Below, in pieces: positions 32,533 to 42,092 of a DNA stretch of 64,000 bases. Below the pieces are notes generated by a model. It ran no database searches. It was not told the DNA's origin and was given only the letters and a program-made list of their open reading frames with translations. The position numbers were made by a program, and so were the translations under genes. The stretch spans positions 121,981-185,980 of the forward strand of contig NZ_LAJA01000006.1 in assembly GCF_000970675.1 (NCBI RefSeq). The letters are read 5' to 3'. The stretch is from Domibacillus tundrae. GTDB lineage: Bacteria > Bacillota > Bacilli > Bacillales > Domibacillaceae. Within the stretch, counting starts at the first letter, position 1. Each line of letters starts with the position of its first letter.

Positions 32533-34314
32533 CTATTCCTCATTCCCTTGAACCGGCAAAGACACCGTTACGGTTGTCCCTTTCCCTTCCTCACTTTCAA
32601 ACAAAATGTCACCGCCGTGTTCCTTAATAATTCGCAGGCTTACCATGAGACCAAGTCCGGTTCCTTTTTCCTTATTTGTATAAAAAGGCTCCCCAAGCTT
32701 GGCGATCCGCTCTTGCGGCATGCCAACCCCGTGGTCCACAATGGCTATGGAAAACATGCCTTTTTCTTTTCTTGGGTAGATCATAATGATAGCGTTATCT
32801 GGAGAGGCTTCGATTGCGTTTTTCAAAATATTAATGAACACTTGCTTTAGCTGGTTCGCGTTTCCTGTAAGAAGCATATCTTCAGAAAAAGACTCCATTT
32901 GAATGGTTGCATCTTTTATCATTGCCTGCATATTCAGAAGCCCCACCACATCCTGCATTAAGTCCTTCAGTGAGATCGTTTTTTTGACCGCCATTTCAGG
33001 CTTCGCCAGCACAAGAAGCTCACTGGAGACAAAGTGGATGCGCTCTAGCTCATCCATCATAATCGTTGTATACATCGGATCAATTGAAGATTCCTGTTCA
33101 ATCAATTGCACAAATCCTTTTAAGGACGTTAGCGGGTTTCGAATTTCGTGGGCAACACCCGCCGCAAGCTCCCCAACAATGTTCATTTTTTCCGTTCTGC
33201 GAATATACTCTTCTTTCTGTTCCATCTCGGTCACATCATTCGCTACACAGAGCAGTTCTTTATGACTTTCAGAAAAGAAAATTGGCTTTTTTGTCATTTG
33301 CACCGTGTACACGCGATCCTCATTAACGTATAAATACTGCTTTTCCTTTACTAGCCGTTTGTTGTGCTTAAGCAAAGAAAGATCTTCTTTTACCGCTTTT
33401 TCGGCATAATCAAGGAACGAACTAAAATCCTGTTCACTTTTCCCAATCATTTGCTCAGGTGTCGTATTATATAAATCGGCCAATGCAGCATTCACCATAG
33501 AATAACGGCCTTTTTGATCTTTTGCATAAATAAAATTCGGATTGGCATCAATCACCTTTCGCAGAAATAACTGCTGGATGAGCAGCTGCTCATTTACTTC
33601 TTCCATCCTGTCATAATTCATTTTCACATTAGCCGTAAAGATACCCATAACCAAAATGATGAGCGCTAAAGTTGCTTGAAACAATGGACTGTCCGGTGAT
33701 AGATTTACAATGCCAAATGAGTAGGCCAAAAAAAGAGAAATAAAAAAGATCAGCAAAAATGTACGGCGGTGTTTATCCACTATCCTAGATGTTAAATAAA
33801 TAGCCAGCAGATCAACTGCAAAAATAAGCAGCACATGAATGGAAAAAGTCCAACCAAGTGCACCAGGCAGCGGGTAATAAAAGACCTCTTTAAATGGATC
33901 GATGGAATGCCGCTCAAAGTCAGCAATGCCTAGTGATGTCCAGCCGATCAAGTATACACCTATACTCCATATTAAAAGACCTATATACGTAGAGCGATTC
34001 ACAATCTTTTTTAAAAACCTTTTTTTGCGAGGCGATAATTTCAGCTCCTCAAAAAAAAGCAGCTGATAAATCATATAAAACAGCAGCGGCGCAAAAATAA
34101 CTGTGCCAATTCTAAAAAAGCGGAATAAGCGCTCAATCGTTTCCTGCTCTATCCAGCCTTCTCCGTATAATACAGTAATGCTGAGCTGCCACATACAAAC
34201 GGCACAATAAAAAATAGCAAGAGGGTATGTGATTCGCTGATGTTTTATCCGGAATAAAATCACAACAGCGGTCAGCGGAATAAGGCTGAAAAAGATCATG
34301 AGTAAAAATGCCAT
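32533..34314 (-). CDS. Membrane PAS sensor histidine kinase, KinB-like
   Basis: 593 residues. The N-terminal ~230 residues hold about seven membrane helices (a 7TM-type sensor), then PAS (FIYAKDQKGRYSMVNAALAD, near 265-370), HisKA with AAGVAHEIRNPLTSLKGF (His near 388) and HATPase_c with NILKNAIEAS, DHGVGMP and GTGLGL. No response regulator lies beside it, as for phosphorelay kinases of spore formers. The sensed signal is not visible. Length and helix count exceed KinB of B. subtilis (six helices), hence only KinB-like. Confidence 0.83.
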   Translation of the reverse strand: MAFLLMIFFSLIPLTAVVILFRIKHQRITYPLAIFYCAVCMWQLSITVLYGEGWIEQETIERLFRFFRIGTVIFAPLLFYMIYQLLFFEELKLSPRKKRFLKKIVNRSTYIGLLIWSIGVYLIGWTSLGIADFERHSIDPFKEVFYYPLPGALGWTFSIHVLLIFAVDLLAIYLTSRIVDKHRRTFLLIFFISLFLAYSFGIVNLSPDSPLFQATLALIILVMGIFTANVKMNYDRMEEVNEQLLIQQLFLRKVIDANPNFIYAKDQKGRYSMVNAALADLYNTTPEQMIGKSEQDFSSFLDYAEKAVKEDLSLLKHNKRLVKEKQYLYVNEDRVYTVQMTKKPIFFSESHKELLCVANDVTEMEQKEEYIRRTEKMNIVGELAAGVAHEIRNPLTSLKGFVQLIEQESSIDPMYTTIMMDELERIHFVSSELLVLAKPEMAVKKTISLKDLMQDVVGLLNMQAMIKDATIQMESFSEDMLLTGNANQLKQVFINILKNAIEASPDNAIIMIYPRKEKGMFSIAIVDHGVGMPQERIAKLGEPFYTNKEKGTGLGLMVSLRIIKEHGGDILFESEEGKGTTVTVSLPVQGNEE

Positions 34315-34482
34315 GCGATCACCTTTAAAATTTAATTAGTTTTTTTCATCGTACAGGAAAGAAGGCAATATTTCGAATGTTTTTCTAAAAAAATAAATGT
34401 CAGAATACTTAAATCATTATGTTTTTTGTAGAAAAAGAAAGGGAATGAAAGTAGGGGAAGATGTCCTATTGGGGAGCTTCCA

Positions 34483-35127
34483 ATGAAAAGAACTCTCCCG
34501 CTTGCGGCTGCATTTGTTTTGTTTTTCAGCGCATTCATTATCGATTCAAAGGCAGCAAGCTTTCCAGATCTTCGGGCAACGAGTCCATTTTATGAAGAAA
34601 TGATGTTTTTGAAAAACGAACGGATTATTTCCGGCTCTTCGGATTCTACCTTCAGGCCGGATGAACCCGTTATGCGCGGTCAATTTTCTGACTTCTTGGC
34701 CCGTGCTTTAGATGACCGATTCAAGGTCGAGAAGCCGAGTTACGCAATGGATCAAACCAAAGTATACAGATACAGCGCGAATGAGGTCGGCATAATTGTC
34801 TATTCCTTTTCGGACACAGAACCGAACGGATGGAATGTTTGGGAGACGTATGAAGGCAGTGTTAAAGCGGAAACTCCGATGGCAGAGCATGAAGACAGCG
34901 CCGAGCTATTTAACATCTGAAGGACCTGTTTCAATCGTACAGCTGCTCAAATATCCGATTACAGAAGGCCAGTCCTGGCCCCTCAATCCGAATGGAACAG
35001 GAGAATTAATTATTACTTCAACAACCAAAACGGCTCGTTGATCTACTATGCGCCAAACATCAGCAGAATTGAATCTTTGGTCCGCGGTGCAGTCATGCTT
35101 GAACTGACGGAACTGGAGCCCCGGTAA
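34483..35127 (+). pseudogene. SLH-domain secreted protein, broken by frameshifts
   Basis: Starts with a signal peptide (MKRTLPLAAAFVLFFSAFII) and one S-layer-homology repeat (ENERIISGSSDSTFRPDEPV-like, near 40-60, present as KNERIISGSSDSTFRPDEPV). The first frame stops at 34920. The second continues with TSEGPVSIVQLLKYPITEGQ, and the third with NGSLIYYAPNISRIESLVRG to a stop at 35127. Three matching pieces in three frames show a gene of about 215 codons with two shifts. Without resequencing it is taken as inactive. Confidence 0.65.
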
Positions 35128-35288
35128 AAAGACAGATCATTGCAGCTTCTACTTTCCCATCGGCAGAAAAATTTTTTCGCCGGTCCAAACGCTCTTAGAT
35201 ACGCCCCAAAAGAAAAAAATCCGATCTCGTTTACGGAAGATATAGCGTAACGGTTAAATATGATCATTTATTATAGCTAAAAGTTATA

Positions 35289-36203
35289 TCATTTTGCTAA
35301 ATAAAGGTCGACGATCGCTTGGAGCTCTTTCAAATACACATGTGCCATCCGGCCAAGCTGTGTTTTTTCATGAACAATCCAGCCGACTGTAATCTTTTCT
35401 TCTGCTTGAAGCGGAACCGGTACAATGTCCGATCCGTTTAAATCTTCGCTTAAAATTCCTGTAGAAATCGTATAACCATTCAGCCCGATCAGTAAATTAA
35501 ACAGCGTCGCCCTGTCGCTCACATGAATGCTTTTTTGACGTGGCAGTGTACTGAAGATTTCTTCGGCATAATAAAACGAATTGAACTCTCCTTGCTCAAA
35601 CGAAAGCCGCGGGTACTCTTCCAATTCCTCAAGCGTCACCGATGATTTCCCAGCGAGCGGATTTTGCGCACTGACAAAAACATGCGGCTTCGCTTCAAAC
35701 AGCGGATGAAACAGGAGACTTTCTTCCTTCAGCAGCTGGCGCATTACTTTTTCATTAAATGAGCTAATGTATAAAATGCCGATTTCACTGCGCAAGTTTT
35801 TCACGTCTTCGATAATTTCATACGTCCGTGTTTCCCGGAGCGTAAATTGATACTCATCCGCGCCATGCTTTTTAATCATTTCAACAAACGCATTGACCGC
35901 AAAGGCATAATGCTGTGTAGATACCGAAAAAAGCTGCCGTGACGGCGCCGAATTCAAATAGCGGCCTTCTAACAGCTCCGCCTGCTCCACCACCTGCCGT
36001 GCGTATCCCAGGAACTCGGCTCCATCTGTTGACAGCGTAATGCCCTTTGACGTCCTAATAAAAATGGTAATCCCAAGCTCCGCCTCCAGCTCCTTCACCG
36101 CTTTAGACAAGCTTGGCTGCGACAAAAACAGCCGCCGCGCCGCTTCATTAATCGACCCGCAATGCACAATTTCAATCACATATTTTAATTGCTGTAACGT
36201 CAT
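35289..36203 (-). CDS. LysR-family transcriptional regulator
   Basis: 304 residues. The winged helix-turn-helix is MTLQQLKYVIEIVHCGSINE then ARRLFLSQPSLSKAVKELEA, and the rest is the periplasmic-binding-like effector domain. ATG 36203 has GAGG 10 bases upstream; ATG 36218 lacks a site. LysR proteins often control a divergent neighbour; here the upstream 250 bases contain no divergent gene, so its target is unknown. It resembles CpsY/YwbI-type members. Confidence 0.85.
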   Translation of the reverse strand: MTLQQLKYVIEIVHCGSINEAARRLFLSQPSLSKAVKELEAELGITIFIRTSKGITLSTDGAEFLGYARQVVEQAELLEGRYLNSAPSRQLFSVSTQHYAFAVNAFVEMIKKHGADEYQFTLRETRTYEIIEDVKNLRSEIGILYISSFNEKVMRQLLKEESLLFHPLFEAKPHVFVSAQNPLAGKSSVTLEELEEYPRLSFEQGEFNSFYYAEEIFSTLPRQKSIHVSDRATLFNLLIGLNGYTISTGILSEDLNGSDIVPVPLQAEEKITVGWIVHEKTQLGRMAHVYLKELQAIVDLYLAK

Positions 36204-36436
36204 TGTTTTATTCCTCATTTCTTTTACTTTTTATATTCATAAAACAGACATAATAGTCAGCGTTAAAAATTCCGCCAGTAAACTCCTAGTATACATAAAG
36301 ATCACTTCCAAAGCATCGTACAACCAAAAGCCGCTAAGTACAGAAAAATTGGGATTTTCTCTTCCCGTGCCGCTTCATTACACTTAATCAAACTCTCCAT
36401 TTTTTGTTAAATAATTTACAATAACCATTTCAACAC

Positions 36437-36467
36437 AAAAAAACCGCTAATCATTCTTAGCGGTTTT
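36437..36467 (-). terminator. Terminator carrying the macrodomain stop codon
   Basis: AAACCGCTAA (minus strand 36457-36466) pairs with TTAGCGGTTT and a T-run follows. The TAA stop of the macrodomain gene lies in the first arm. Confidence 0.8.
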
Positions 36468-37020
36468 CTTCCTGCAATATGCGGTTCATCGCTGCTTCGT
36501 AAATACGGTAGTCGTGATCGGAAAACAAGGTGAATGCCACGTAACCAAAGGAATGCTTCTCCAAAAAATCAACAACGGCCTGAAGCGCAACGACCGATGC
36601 CTTCTCAATCGGAAAGCGATACACGCCGGTTGAGATGGACGGAAATGAGATGCTTGTCACTCCATTTTCCACCGCGAGATGTAATGCGTTTCGGTAACAG
36701 CCAGCCAGTTTTCCTTCTTCCCCGTCCGAACCATCATTCCAAACCGGGCCGACCGTGTGAATGACATAATCAGCTGGAAGATCGTGTCCTTTTGTGATGA
36801 CCGCTTCACCAGCCGGCAGCTCTTCTCCGTTCAGCTTTTCCATCCGTATTTTCTTGCATTCCTCCAGCATGGCACGTCCAGCTGCGTGGTGAATGGCGCC
36901 ATCCACGCCACCGCCGCCAAGAAGAGAGCCGTTCGCTGCATTCACGATCGCGTCTGTTTCCTGTTCCGTAATGTCACCCACCACTAATTCCAGCGTATTT
37001 TCATTTATTTTTGTTTTCAT
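36457..37020 (-). CDS. Macrodomain protein (O-acetyl-ADP-ribose deacetylase-like)
   Basis: 187 residues. The ADP-ribose site is clear: GDITEQETDAIVNAANGSLL (Asp and the AIVNAAN phrase), GGGGVDGAIHHAAG (near 40-53), and SFPSISTGVYRFP (near 130) for the distal loop. Related MacroD/YmdB enzymes remove ADP-ribose or acetyl groups. ATG 37020 has GAGGAG eight bases upstream and overlaps the P450 3' end by 20 bases, so the two genes are co-transcribed. Confidence 0.9.
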   Translation of the reverse strand: MKTKINENTLELVVGDITEQETDAIVNAANGSLLGGGGVDGAIHHAAGRAMLEECKKIRMEKLNGEELPAGEAVITKGHDLPADYVIHTVGPVWNDGSDGEEGKLAGCYRNALHLAVENGVTSISFPSISTGVYRFPIEKASVVALQAVVDFLEKHSFGYVAFTLFSDHDYRIYEAAMNRILQEENR

Positions 37021-38290
37021 CGTTTTCACTCCTCGAAATAATAGTAATATCGCGCACAACAAACCCGCTTTTCGGCACACTTGGCATGCTGGTCATACTG
37101 AAGCTGGTGTCCTGATCCGGAACGGTATATGACAGGCGGTTCACGAGAAAATTAACGCTCACTTTCATTAATTCAATCGTGATCCATTCCCCGGCACATC
37201 GATGCCCGGTATGATAATCACCGCCGCCTTGAGGGATAAAATCAAACGGGCTTTTATCCCAATCTTCAAATCGACCGGGTTGAAACAGATCGGGATTCTC
37301 CCAAAGCAGGGGATCATGATTCGTCCCATACAAATCGAGAAGGGCAAGTGTTCCTTCTTTAAAGTCCATGCCGTTCCATTCAAAATCCGTTTTCACTTTC
37401 GCCCCGGTAAATGGGAAAAACGGATAAAACCGGCGGACTTCCTGGACAAAATATTTCGTATACGACTCCTCTACAGAAGTCAGCTTCGGCTTTTCTTCCG
37501 GAAATTGATGCAGTGCCAGCGCCGTAAAGGCAAGGTAAATAGAGACTGCCGTGATCGGCCGTAAAACATTGATCACTTCCACCGCCGCCGTTTCGGTATC
37601 CAGTAATTCACCGGTCAGTTCTTTGTGATGTGAAAAAACATAAAGGGCTGATTCTTCCGGTGGATGAAGGTTATCTTCACGGACTTGCTCGATCAGGCCG
37701 CCAATCCATTTTTCCACTTTTCGTCTTGCGCGGCGTGTTTTCCAATAGGCCGGTCCGGCTGAAACAGACGATTCAAACATTGCGCTAAGTTCCGAAGTCC
37801 GCTGCCTCGCATCTTCTTCTAAGAGCGGCACACCGCCCCATTCGCACGCAATGCGGCATAGCAATTTTTTCGCTTCTTCATATAGAACAATTTCTGTTTG
37901 CTGCGCCCATTTTTCAGCTGCTTTCGTCCATTGCCGCTCTGCCACATCCGTCAGACGCATGATCTCTTTCGGTGCCATCAGCGACATAAACGCCGCTTTT
38001 CGATGCTGGTGCGCTTCCCCATCAAGCGTCTGCACGCCGCCTTCGCCAAACAATGTTTTCAATACTCTCTTTGGCGCGGCACCTTCCCGCTTGAATTTTT
38101 CCGGGTCGTAAAACAGCTTTGCTGCTTCTTTGCCGCCCATGCATACAGCCGGTTTGCCCATTAAGCGTGTTTCAAATATATCCGCCTGAAACGACCGGCG
38201 CCGGTTCGGTATGTACAAATACCCTTCTCTTAACAGACTCAGGCTTTGATCCAGTCCTTCTTCTTTTGGCATACCATTTTCACCAGACAT
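37001..38290 (-). CDS. Cytochrome P450 of the CYP152 (fatty acid peroxygenase) type
   Basis: 429 residues. The haem ligand is Cys ~365 in GGGDYHTGHRCAGEW, whose spacing is that of CYP152. The I-helix has EVINVLRPITAVS: the Arg-Pro pair takes the place of the acid-Thr pair of normal P450s and binds the fatty acid carboxylate in P450BSbeta-type enzymes. These use H2O2 directly to hydroxylate or decarboxylate fatty acids and need no redox partner, and none is encoded nearby. AAGGAG precedes the ATG. Confidence 0.9.
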   Translation of the reverse strand: MSGENGMPKEEGLDQSLSLLREGYLYIPNRRRSFQADIFETRLMGKPAVCMGGKEAAKLFYDPEKFKREGAAPKRVLKTLFGEGGVQTLDGEAHQHRKAAFMSLMAPKEIMRLTDVAERQWTKAAEKWAQQTEIVLYEEAKKLLCRIACEWGGVPLLEEDARQRTSELSAMFESSVSAGPAYWKTRRARRKVEKWIGGLIEQVREDNLHPPEESALYVFSHHKELTGELLDTETAAVEVINVLRPITAVSIYLAFTALALHQFPEEKPKLTSVEESYTKYFVQEVRRFYPFFPFTGAKVKTDFEWNGMDFKEGTLALLDLYGTNHDPLLWENPDLFQPGRFEDWDKSPFDFIPQGGGDYHTGHRCAGEWITIELMKVSVNFLVNRLSYTVPDQDTSFSMTSMPSVPKSGFVVRDITIISRSENDENKNK

Positions 38291-38466
38291 AAAAACTTCT
38301 CCTTCTTTAGAAAGCTTTTTTGTTTGTTTTCCCTTTTCAGCTCAAAATATCTCTTTTTTTAAAGATTCTTCATGGAAAATATCTCACGAATGCTTCCCTG
38401 CCTTTTCTTACACATAGAGGCGGCGTTCTTCTCGTCTAAAATCGATAAATGAAGGAGTTAAAACAA

Positions 38467-38517
38467 TGATTGTTTGTGCTGTTCTAGATCTAAAGAAGTA
38501 TAATAAAGAAGAATAGC
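38467..38517 (+). CDS. Possible 16-codon leader peptide before bmrA
   Basis: AAGGAG-TTAAAACA-ATG gives an ideal start at 38467 for MIVCAVLDLKKYNKEE, ending TAG at 38515-38517, about 50 bases before the exporter's start. In B. subtilis, a short ORF before bmrCD mediates ribosome-stalling control by antibiotics. Whether this one regulates is unproven; no clear terminator hairpin was found between it and the exporter. Confidence 0.35.
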
Positions 38518-38568
38518 TGCAAGACTTGAGAAAAGAAGAAAAAATGACATGAATAGGAGCAATGAATA

Positions 38569-40302
38569 GTGGAAAAAAAGCAAAGCAGCTTAAAGCCTTT
38601 TATCTCCCTTATTTTATCATCTGACATCCCTAAGCTTCTGCTCGTTATCGGATTATCCGCGAGTGTGCTGACAACCATTGCGGGACTGCTTGTTCCAGTG
38701 CTGACAAAAAATTTAGTCGATGGGTTTTCAGTCTCATCTTTAAGCACTCCTCTCATTATTGCCATTGGAGGAGCTTTTATCGTCCAAGCAATCATTAGCG
38801 GGATCTCTATTTACTTATTAAGTGTGGTCGGACAAAAAGTAGTTTCGAGCATGCGGGACCGCATGTGGGTAAAACTAATCCGGCTGCCTGTCAGCTATTT
38901 TGATAAACAATCCAGCGGAGAAACTGTAAGCCGGGTTGTAAATGATACAAGCGTTGTTCGGGATTTAATTTCGAATCACTTTCCACAATTTGTTACCGGT
39001 GTGATCTCGATTATCGGTGCTGTCATCATCTTGCTCGTCATGGACTGGAAAATGACGATGCTCATGCTCATCTCTGTTCCCATCACACTGGCTGTTATGA
39101 TTCCCCTTGGACGTCAGATGGCGAAAATTTCCCGCGGGCTGCAGGATGAAACAGCCTCTTTTACCGGGCACATTCAACAAACGCTCAGTGAAGTACGCTT
39201 AATGAAATCCTCAACCGCTGAACAAAATGAAGAAGTAAAAGGGTTAAAGGGCATCGAAAATCTGTTTCATTTCGGATTAAAAGAAGCACGGGTTTTTTCT
39301 TTAATCGGACCGATTATGTACCTTGTTGTGATGGTCGTTATCGTCATGATTATCGGGTATGGCGGTATGCGGGTAGCAAACGGAACGATGTCGACAGGTT
39401 CACTTGTTGCTTTTTTGCTTTACCTGTTCCAAATCATTATGCCAATCACCTCATTTGCCATGTTTTTTACTCAATTACAAAAAGCAATGGGAGCAACAGA
39501 GCGTATTATTGATATTTTAGAATTACCGCTTGAAGCCGGACAAGATGGGTTAGAGATCGACATTAAGAATGAGCCGATTCATGTCGAAGGCGTATCCTTT
39601 GCTTACAGCGAAGAAGAGCCTGTCTTAAAAAATGTGTCATTCCAAGCACAGCCGGGAGAAATGATTGCCTTTGCCGGACCAAGCGGCGGCGGAAAAACAA
39701 CCATGTTTGGGCTGCTTGAACGATTTTACGAACCAACTGCAGGTGAAATACGTATCGGCCGTACACCGATTGCCGATTTGTCAATGGCGTCCTGGCGCAG
39801 CCAAATTGGGTATGTGTCTCAAGAAAGCGCCATGATGGCCGGAACGGTTCGTGAAAATTTGAGCTATGGGTTGAAAAACGGAGAAAGCATAACGGATGAA
39901 CGTTTGTGGGAAGTAGCCAAAATGGCTTATGCTGATCAATTTATTAAAGCATTTCCGAAAGGCCTGGACACAGAAGTCGGGGAGCGCGGCGTGAAGCTGT
40001 CCGGCGGCCAAAGACAGCGCATCGCCATTGCCCGCGCTTTTTTGCGCGACCCGAAAATTTTAATGATGGATGAAGCAACCGCAAGCCTGGACAGTCAATC
40101 AGAAGGTATTGTCCAAGAAGCGCTTACGCGTTTAATGGAAGGCCGCACAACGTTCGTCATCGCCCACCGGTTATCGACGATTGTTGATGCGAATAAAATT
40201 ATTTTCATTGAAAAAGGGCAGGTAACCGGAATTGGCACACATCACGAGTTAATACAGTCTCATGAACTTTATCGTGAATTCGCTGAACAGCAGCTGGCGT
40301 AA
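38569..40302 (+). CDS. bmrA: ABC half-transporter, BmrA-type multidrug exporter
   Basis: 577 residues: six-helix membrane domain (residues ~20-310) fused to an ATPase. Walker A GPSGGGKTT (near 367), signature LSGGQRQR (near 474) and Walker B ILMMDEAT (near 495) are intact. It would form a homodimer that exports hydrophobic drugs. The start is GTG 38569 with AGGAG ten bases upstream. A short ORF with a strong ribosome site precedes it. Terminator follows at 40317. Confidence 0.85.
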   Translation: MEKKQSSLKPFISLILSSDIPKLLLVIGLSASVLTTIAGLLVPVLTKNLVDGFSVSSLSTPLIIAIGGAFIVQAIISGISIYLLSVVGQKVVSSMRDRMWVKLIRLPVSYFDKQSSGETVSRVVNDTSVVRDLISNHFPQFVTGVISIIGAVIILLVMDWKMTMLMLISVPITLAVMIPLGRQMAKISRGLQDETASFTGHIQQTLSEVRLMKSSTAEQNEEVKGLKGIENLFHFGLKEARVFSLIGPIMYLVVMVVIVMIIGYGGMRVANGTMSTGSLVAFLLYLFQIIMPITSFAMFFTQLQKAMGATERIIDILELPLEAGQDGLEIDIKNEPIHVEGVSFAYSEEEPVLKNVSFQAQPGEMIAFAGPSGGGKTTMFGLLERFYEPTAGEIRIGRTPIADLSMASWRSQIGYVSQESAMMAGTVRENLSYGLKNGESITDERLWEVAKMAYADQFIKAFPKGLDTEVGERGVKLSGGQRQRIAIARAFLRDPKILMMDEATASLDSQSEGIVQEALTRLMEGRTTFVIAHRLSTIVDANKIIFIEKGQVTGIGTHHELIQSHELYREFAEQQLA

Positions 40303-40316
40303 TTACTGGCCAAAAA

Positions 40317-40352
40317 AATGAAAAAAGGCTAAAGCTTTGATTCAGCCTCTTT
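40317..40352 (+). terminator. Terminator of bmrA
   Basis: AAAAAAGGCT pairs with AGCCTCTTTTTT around a loop containing AAAGCTTT, followed by T residues. The next 170 bases hold no recognisable gene. Confidence 0.75.
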
Positions 40353-40526
40353 TTTATAATAAAACAGCAGGTGCCCGCTGTTAAAGAGAGTGCCCCACTA
40401 TTCATCTGAATCTTCCCTGCTATTTTAATTGCTGCTGTAAATAAAATACTGCTATTGAATTTCCTTTTTTGTTTATTAAGTTGCATTTTTAGTTCTTTGT
40501 ATCTCTTTTAGAAAATTTTGTTTTAT

Positions 40527-40580
40527 AAAATGCCTGCAGTAAACTTTTCTCTTTGAAGAGATTACTGCAGGCATTTTTTA
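40527..40580. terminator. Bidirectional terminator before the HELGH protein gene
   Basis: AAAATGCCTGCAGTAA pairs with TTACTGCAGGCATTTT around an inner hairpin, with T residues on both sides. Confidence 0.85.
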
Positions 40581-40583
40581 CTT

Positions 40584-41051
40584 TTAAGCCACCTCCCTGG
40601 TGTGGTACGGCTCCAGTGACATATGCATAAGAAATTGTAAAAATTCATTGTCCGCATCTTGAAGAAGACGATTGGCATAATGCCATGCGTTTGTTTCGAT
40701 CCGCAGGGCAATCCGCTTTTTCTGCAGCAGGTCAACTGTTTCATCAAGCTGATCAGCCAACCCCTTTAGCTGGGTGTCTTCTGCATGACCGAGCTCATGG
40801 GCGAAAACTGCGGCCAGATGCTGATCAAATGGTTTTAATGAGCCGTATAAGATGCGGCACTGCTCTTGAATGCCGTCCCAATAAAGAATGATTTTATGCT
40901 GGGCTAAGCTGTATTTACCGCCGACAATGGTCTGACGGTCCGCAGATTTATGAATCTCCACAGCAACAGTGCTGCCGGACAAATCAAGGAGGCGTTTTAT
41001 AACAGCAGGAAGCGGGTCTGTCTCTATAATAGAAGAGCTGGTTACTTTCAT
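40584..41051 (-). CDS. Small HExxH putative metalloprotease
   Basis: 155 residues without signal peptide. AAVFAHELGHAEDT (near 88-100) is a zinc-binding HExxH, and ALRIETNAWHYANRLL about 30 residues later offers the third acidic ligand, a layout like gluzincins and IrrE/ImmA-type proteins. I recognise no specific family. ATG 41051 has AGGAG eight bases before it (ATG 41057 is too near). Monocistronic. Confidence 0.5.
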   Translation of the reverse strand: MKVTSSSIIETDPLPAVIKRLLDLSGSTVAVEIHKSADRQTIVGGKYSLAQHKIILYWDGIQEQCRILYGSLKPFDQHLAAVFAHELGHAEDTQLKGLADQLDETVDLLQKKRIALRIETNAWHYANRLLQDADNEFLQFLMHMSLEPYHTREVA

Positions 41052-41232
41052 CGGCATGTCTCCTAGTATTTAAATTGAAATTTTGTATATAAAAAAAGCA
41101 CTTCCCTGAATCAATTTAGACAGTCAAAAAACGACAAAAAATTGAGGAATTACTTTCTTTTACTTATTATACGACAAAACAATTTGTTTAACATTTACCA
41201 AATACCAGGATTAAATAATGACATGCCCCTTT

Positions 41233-41883
41233 TTATTGCTTTTTAACAGTCAAGCCGATCAGCCTGGCAAATCCAATCGCCTGGTCAGGAGATACCACGC
41301 AGCCGTTCAAACAGTCCAAATCGACGTGAAGCTGGTCGAATATACAAGTGCTAATATCGATTCCTTTCAGTGACATTTGTTTAAATTGAACGTCATCGAG
41401 ATCACATTGATCGAAATACACATGCTGAAGTGAACTGCTATAAAAATTAGCGCCTTTTAACGAGGAGTCGTTAAACGTCACATTTTTTAAATGGGCATCC
41501 ACAAAATCACTTAAACGAGCCACAGACTCGTCAATTGTTATATGACTGAGGTGTGCTTCCGAAAAATCTGTTCCCATCAGCTTGCACTCTTTAAAGACTA
41601 TTCGATGAAAAAGTCCTTTATGAAAGCTGGCATTCGAAAGGTCACAATTCTCGAATAGGACATCCACCATGTCCACCCGCTCAAAACAAGCATTCACAAA
41701 CGTTCCATTTTTAAAGACCACTTTCGAAAAGACTGCTTTCTCAATCGCAACGCCTTCGGCCTGTGCACCTGTTATGATACATGCGGTTAATTCCGGCTCT
41801 TCTTCCTCATAAATCATATGAAAATGGGCTTCAATCATTTCCCGGGAAAACTTTGGTCCTTCAATCTTTACCTTTTTCGTCAT
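41233..41883 (-). CDS. Pentapeptide-repeat protein
   Basis: 216 residues built mostly of A(D/N)LxX/F-type repeats: VFENC, CDLSNASF, CKLMGTDFSEAHL, GANFYSSSLQHVYFDQ and so on, forming a right-handed square helix. Length and lack of signal peptide resemble Qnr/MfpA-type proteins that mimic DNA and protect gyrase, but pentapeptide proteins are functionally varied and the Qnr loop sequences cannot be verified here. Monocistronic. Confidence 0.75.
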   Translation of the reverse strand: MTKKVKIEGPKFSREMIEAHFHMIYEEEEPELTACIITGAQAEGVAIEKAVFSKVVFKNGTFVNACFERVDMVDVLFENCDLSNASFHKGLFHRIVFKECKLMGTDFSEAHLSHITIDESVARLSDFVDAHLKNVTFNDSSLKGANFYSSSLQHVYFDQCDLDDVQFKQMSLKGIDISTCIFDQLHVDLDCLNGCVVSPDQAIGFARLIGLTVKKQ

Positions 41884-42047
41884 TTAATCACCCTTCTCGT
41901 TTATCCTTGAATTTCTGTTATGCTTTTGCTGCTTGAAAAAACAAATAAACTCCCTTTCATCCTGTCTCTCCTTATTGTATGGTTTTTTATTATTAAAAGA
42001 TAAATTCATACAGTTGAAAAGGATATATGTTTCGAACAAATGAAAAG

Positions 42048-42090
42048 AAAAAGAATTCATTTTGAAAAATGCTTCAAAACGAATTCTTCC
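42048..42090 (-). terminator. Terminator of the zinc-ribbon gene
   Basis: AGAATTCGTTTTGAA pairs with TTCAAAATGAATTCT with one mismatch, then TTTTC on the minus strand. Confidence 0.75.
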
Positions 42091-42092
42091 AG

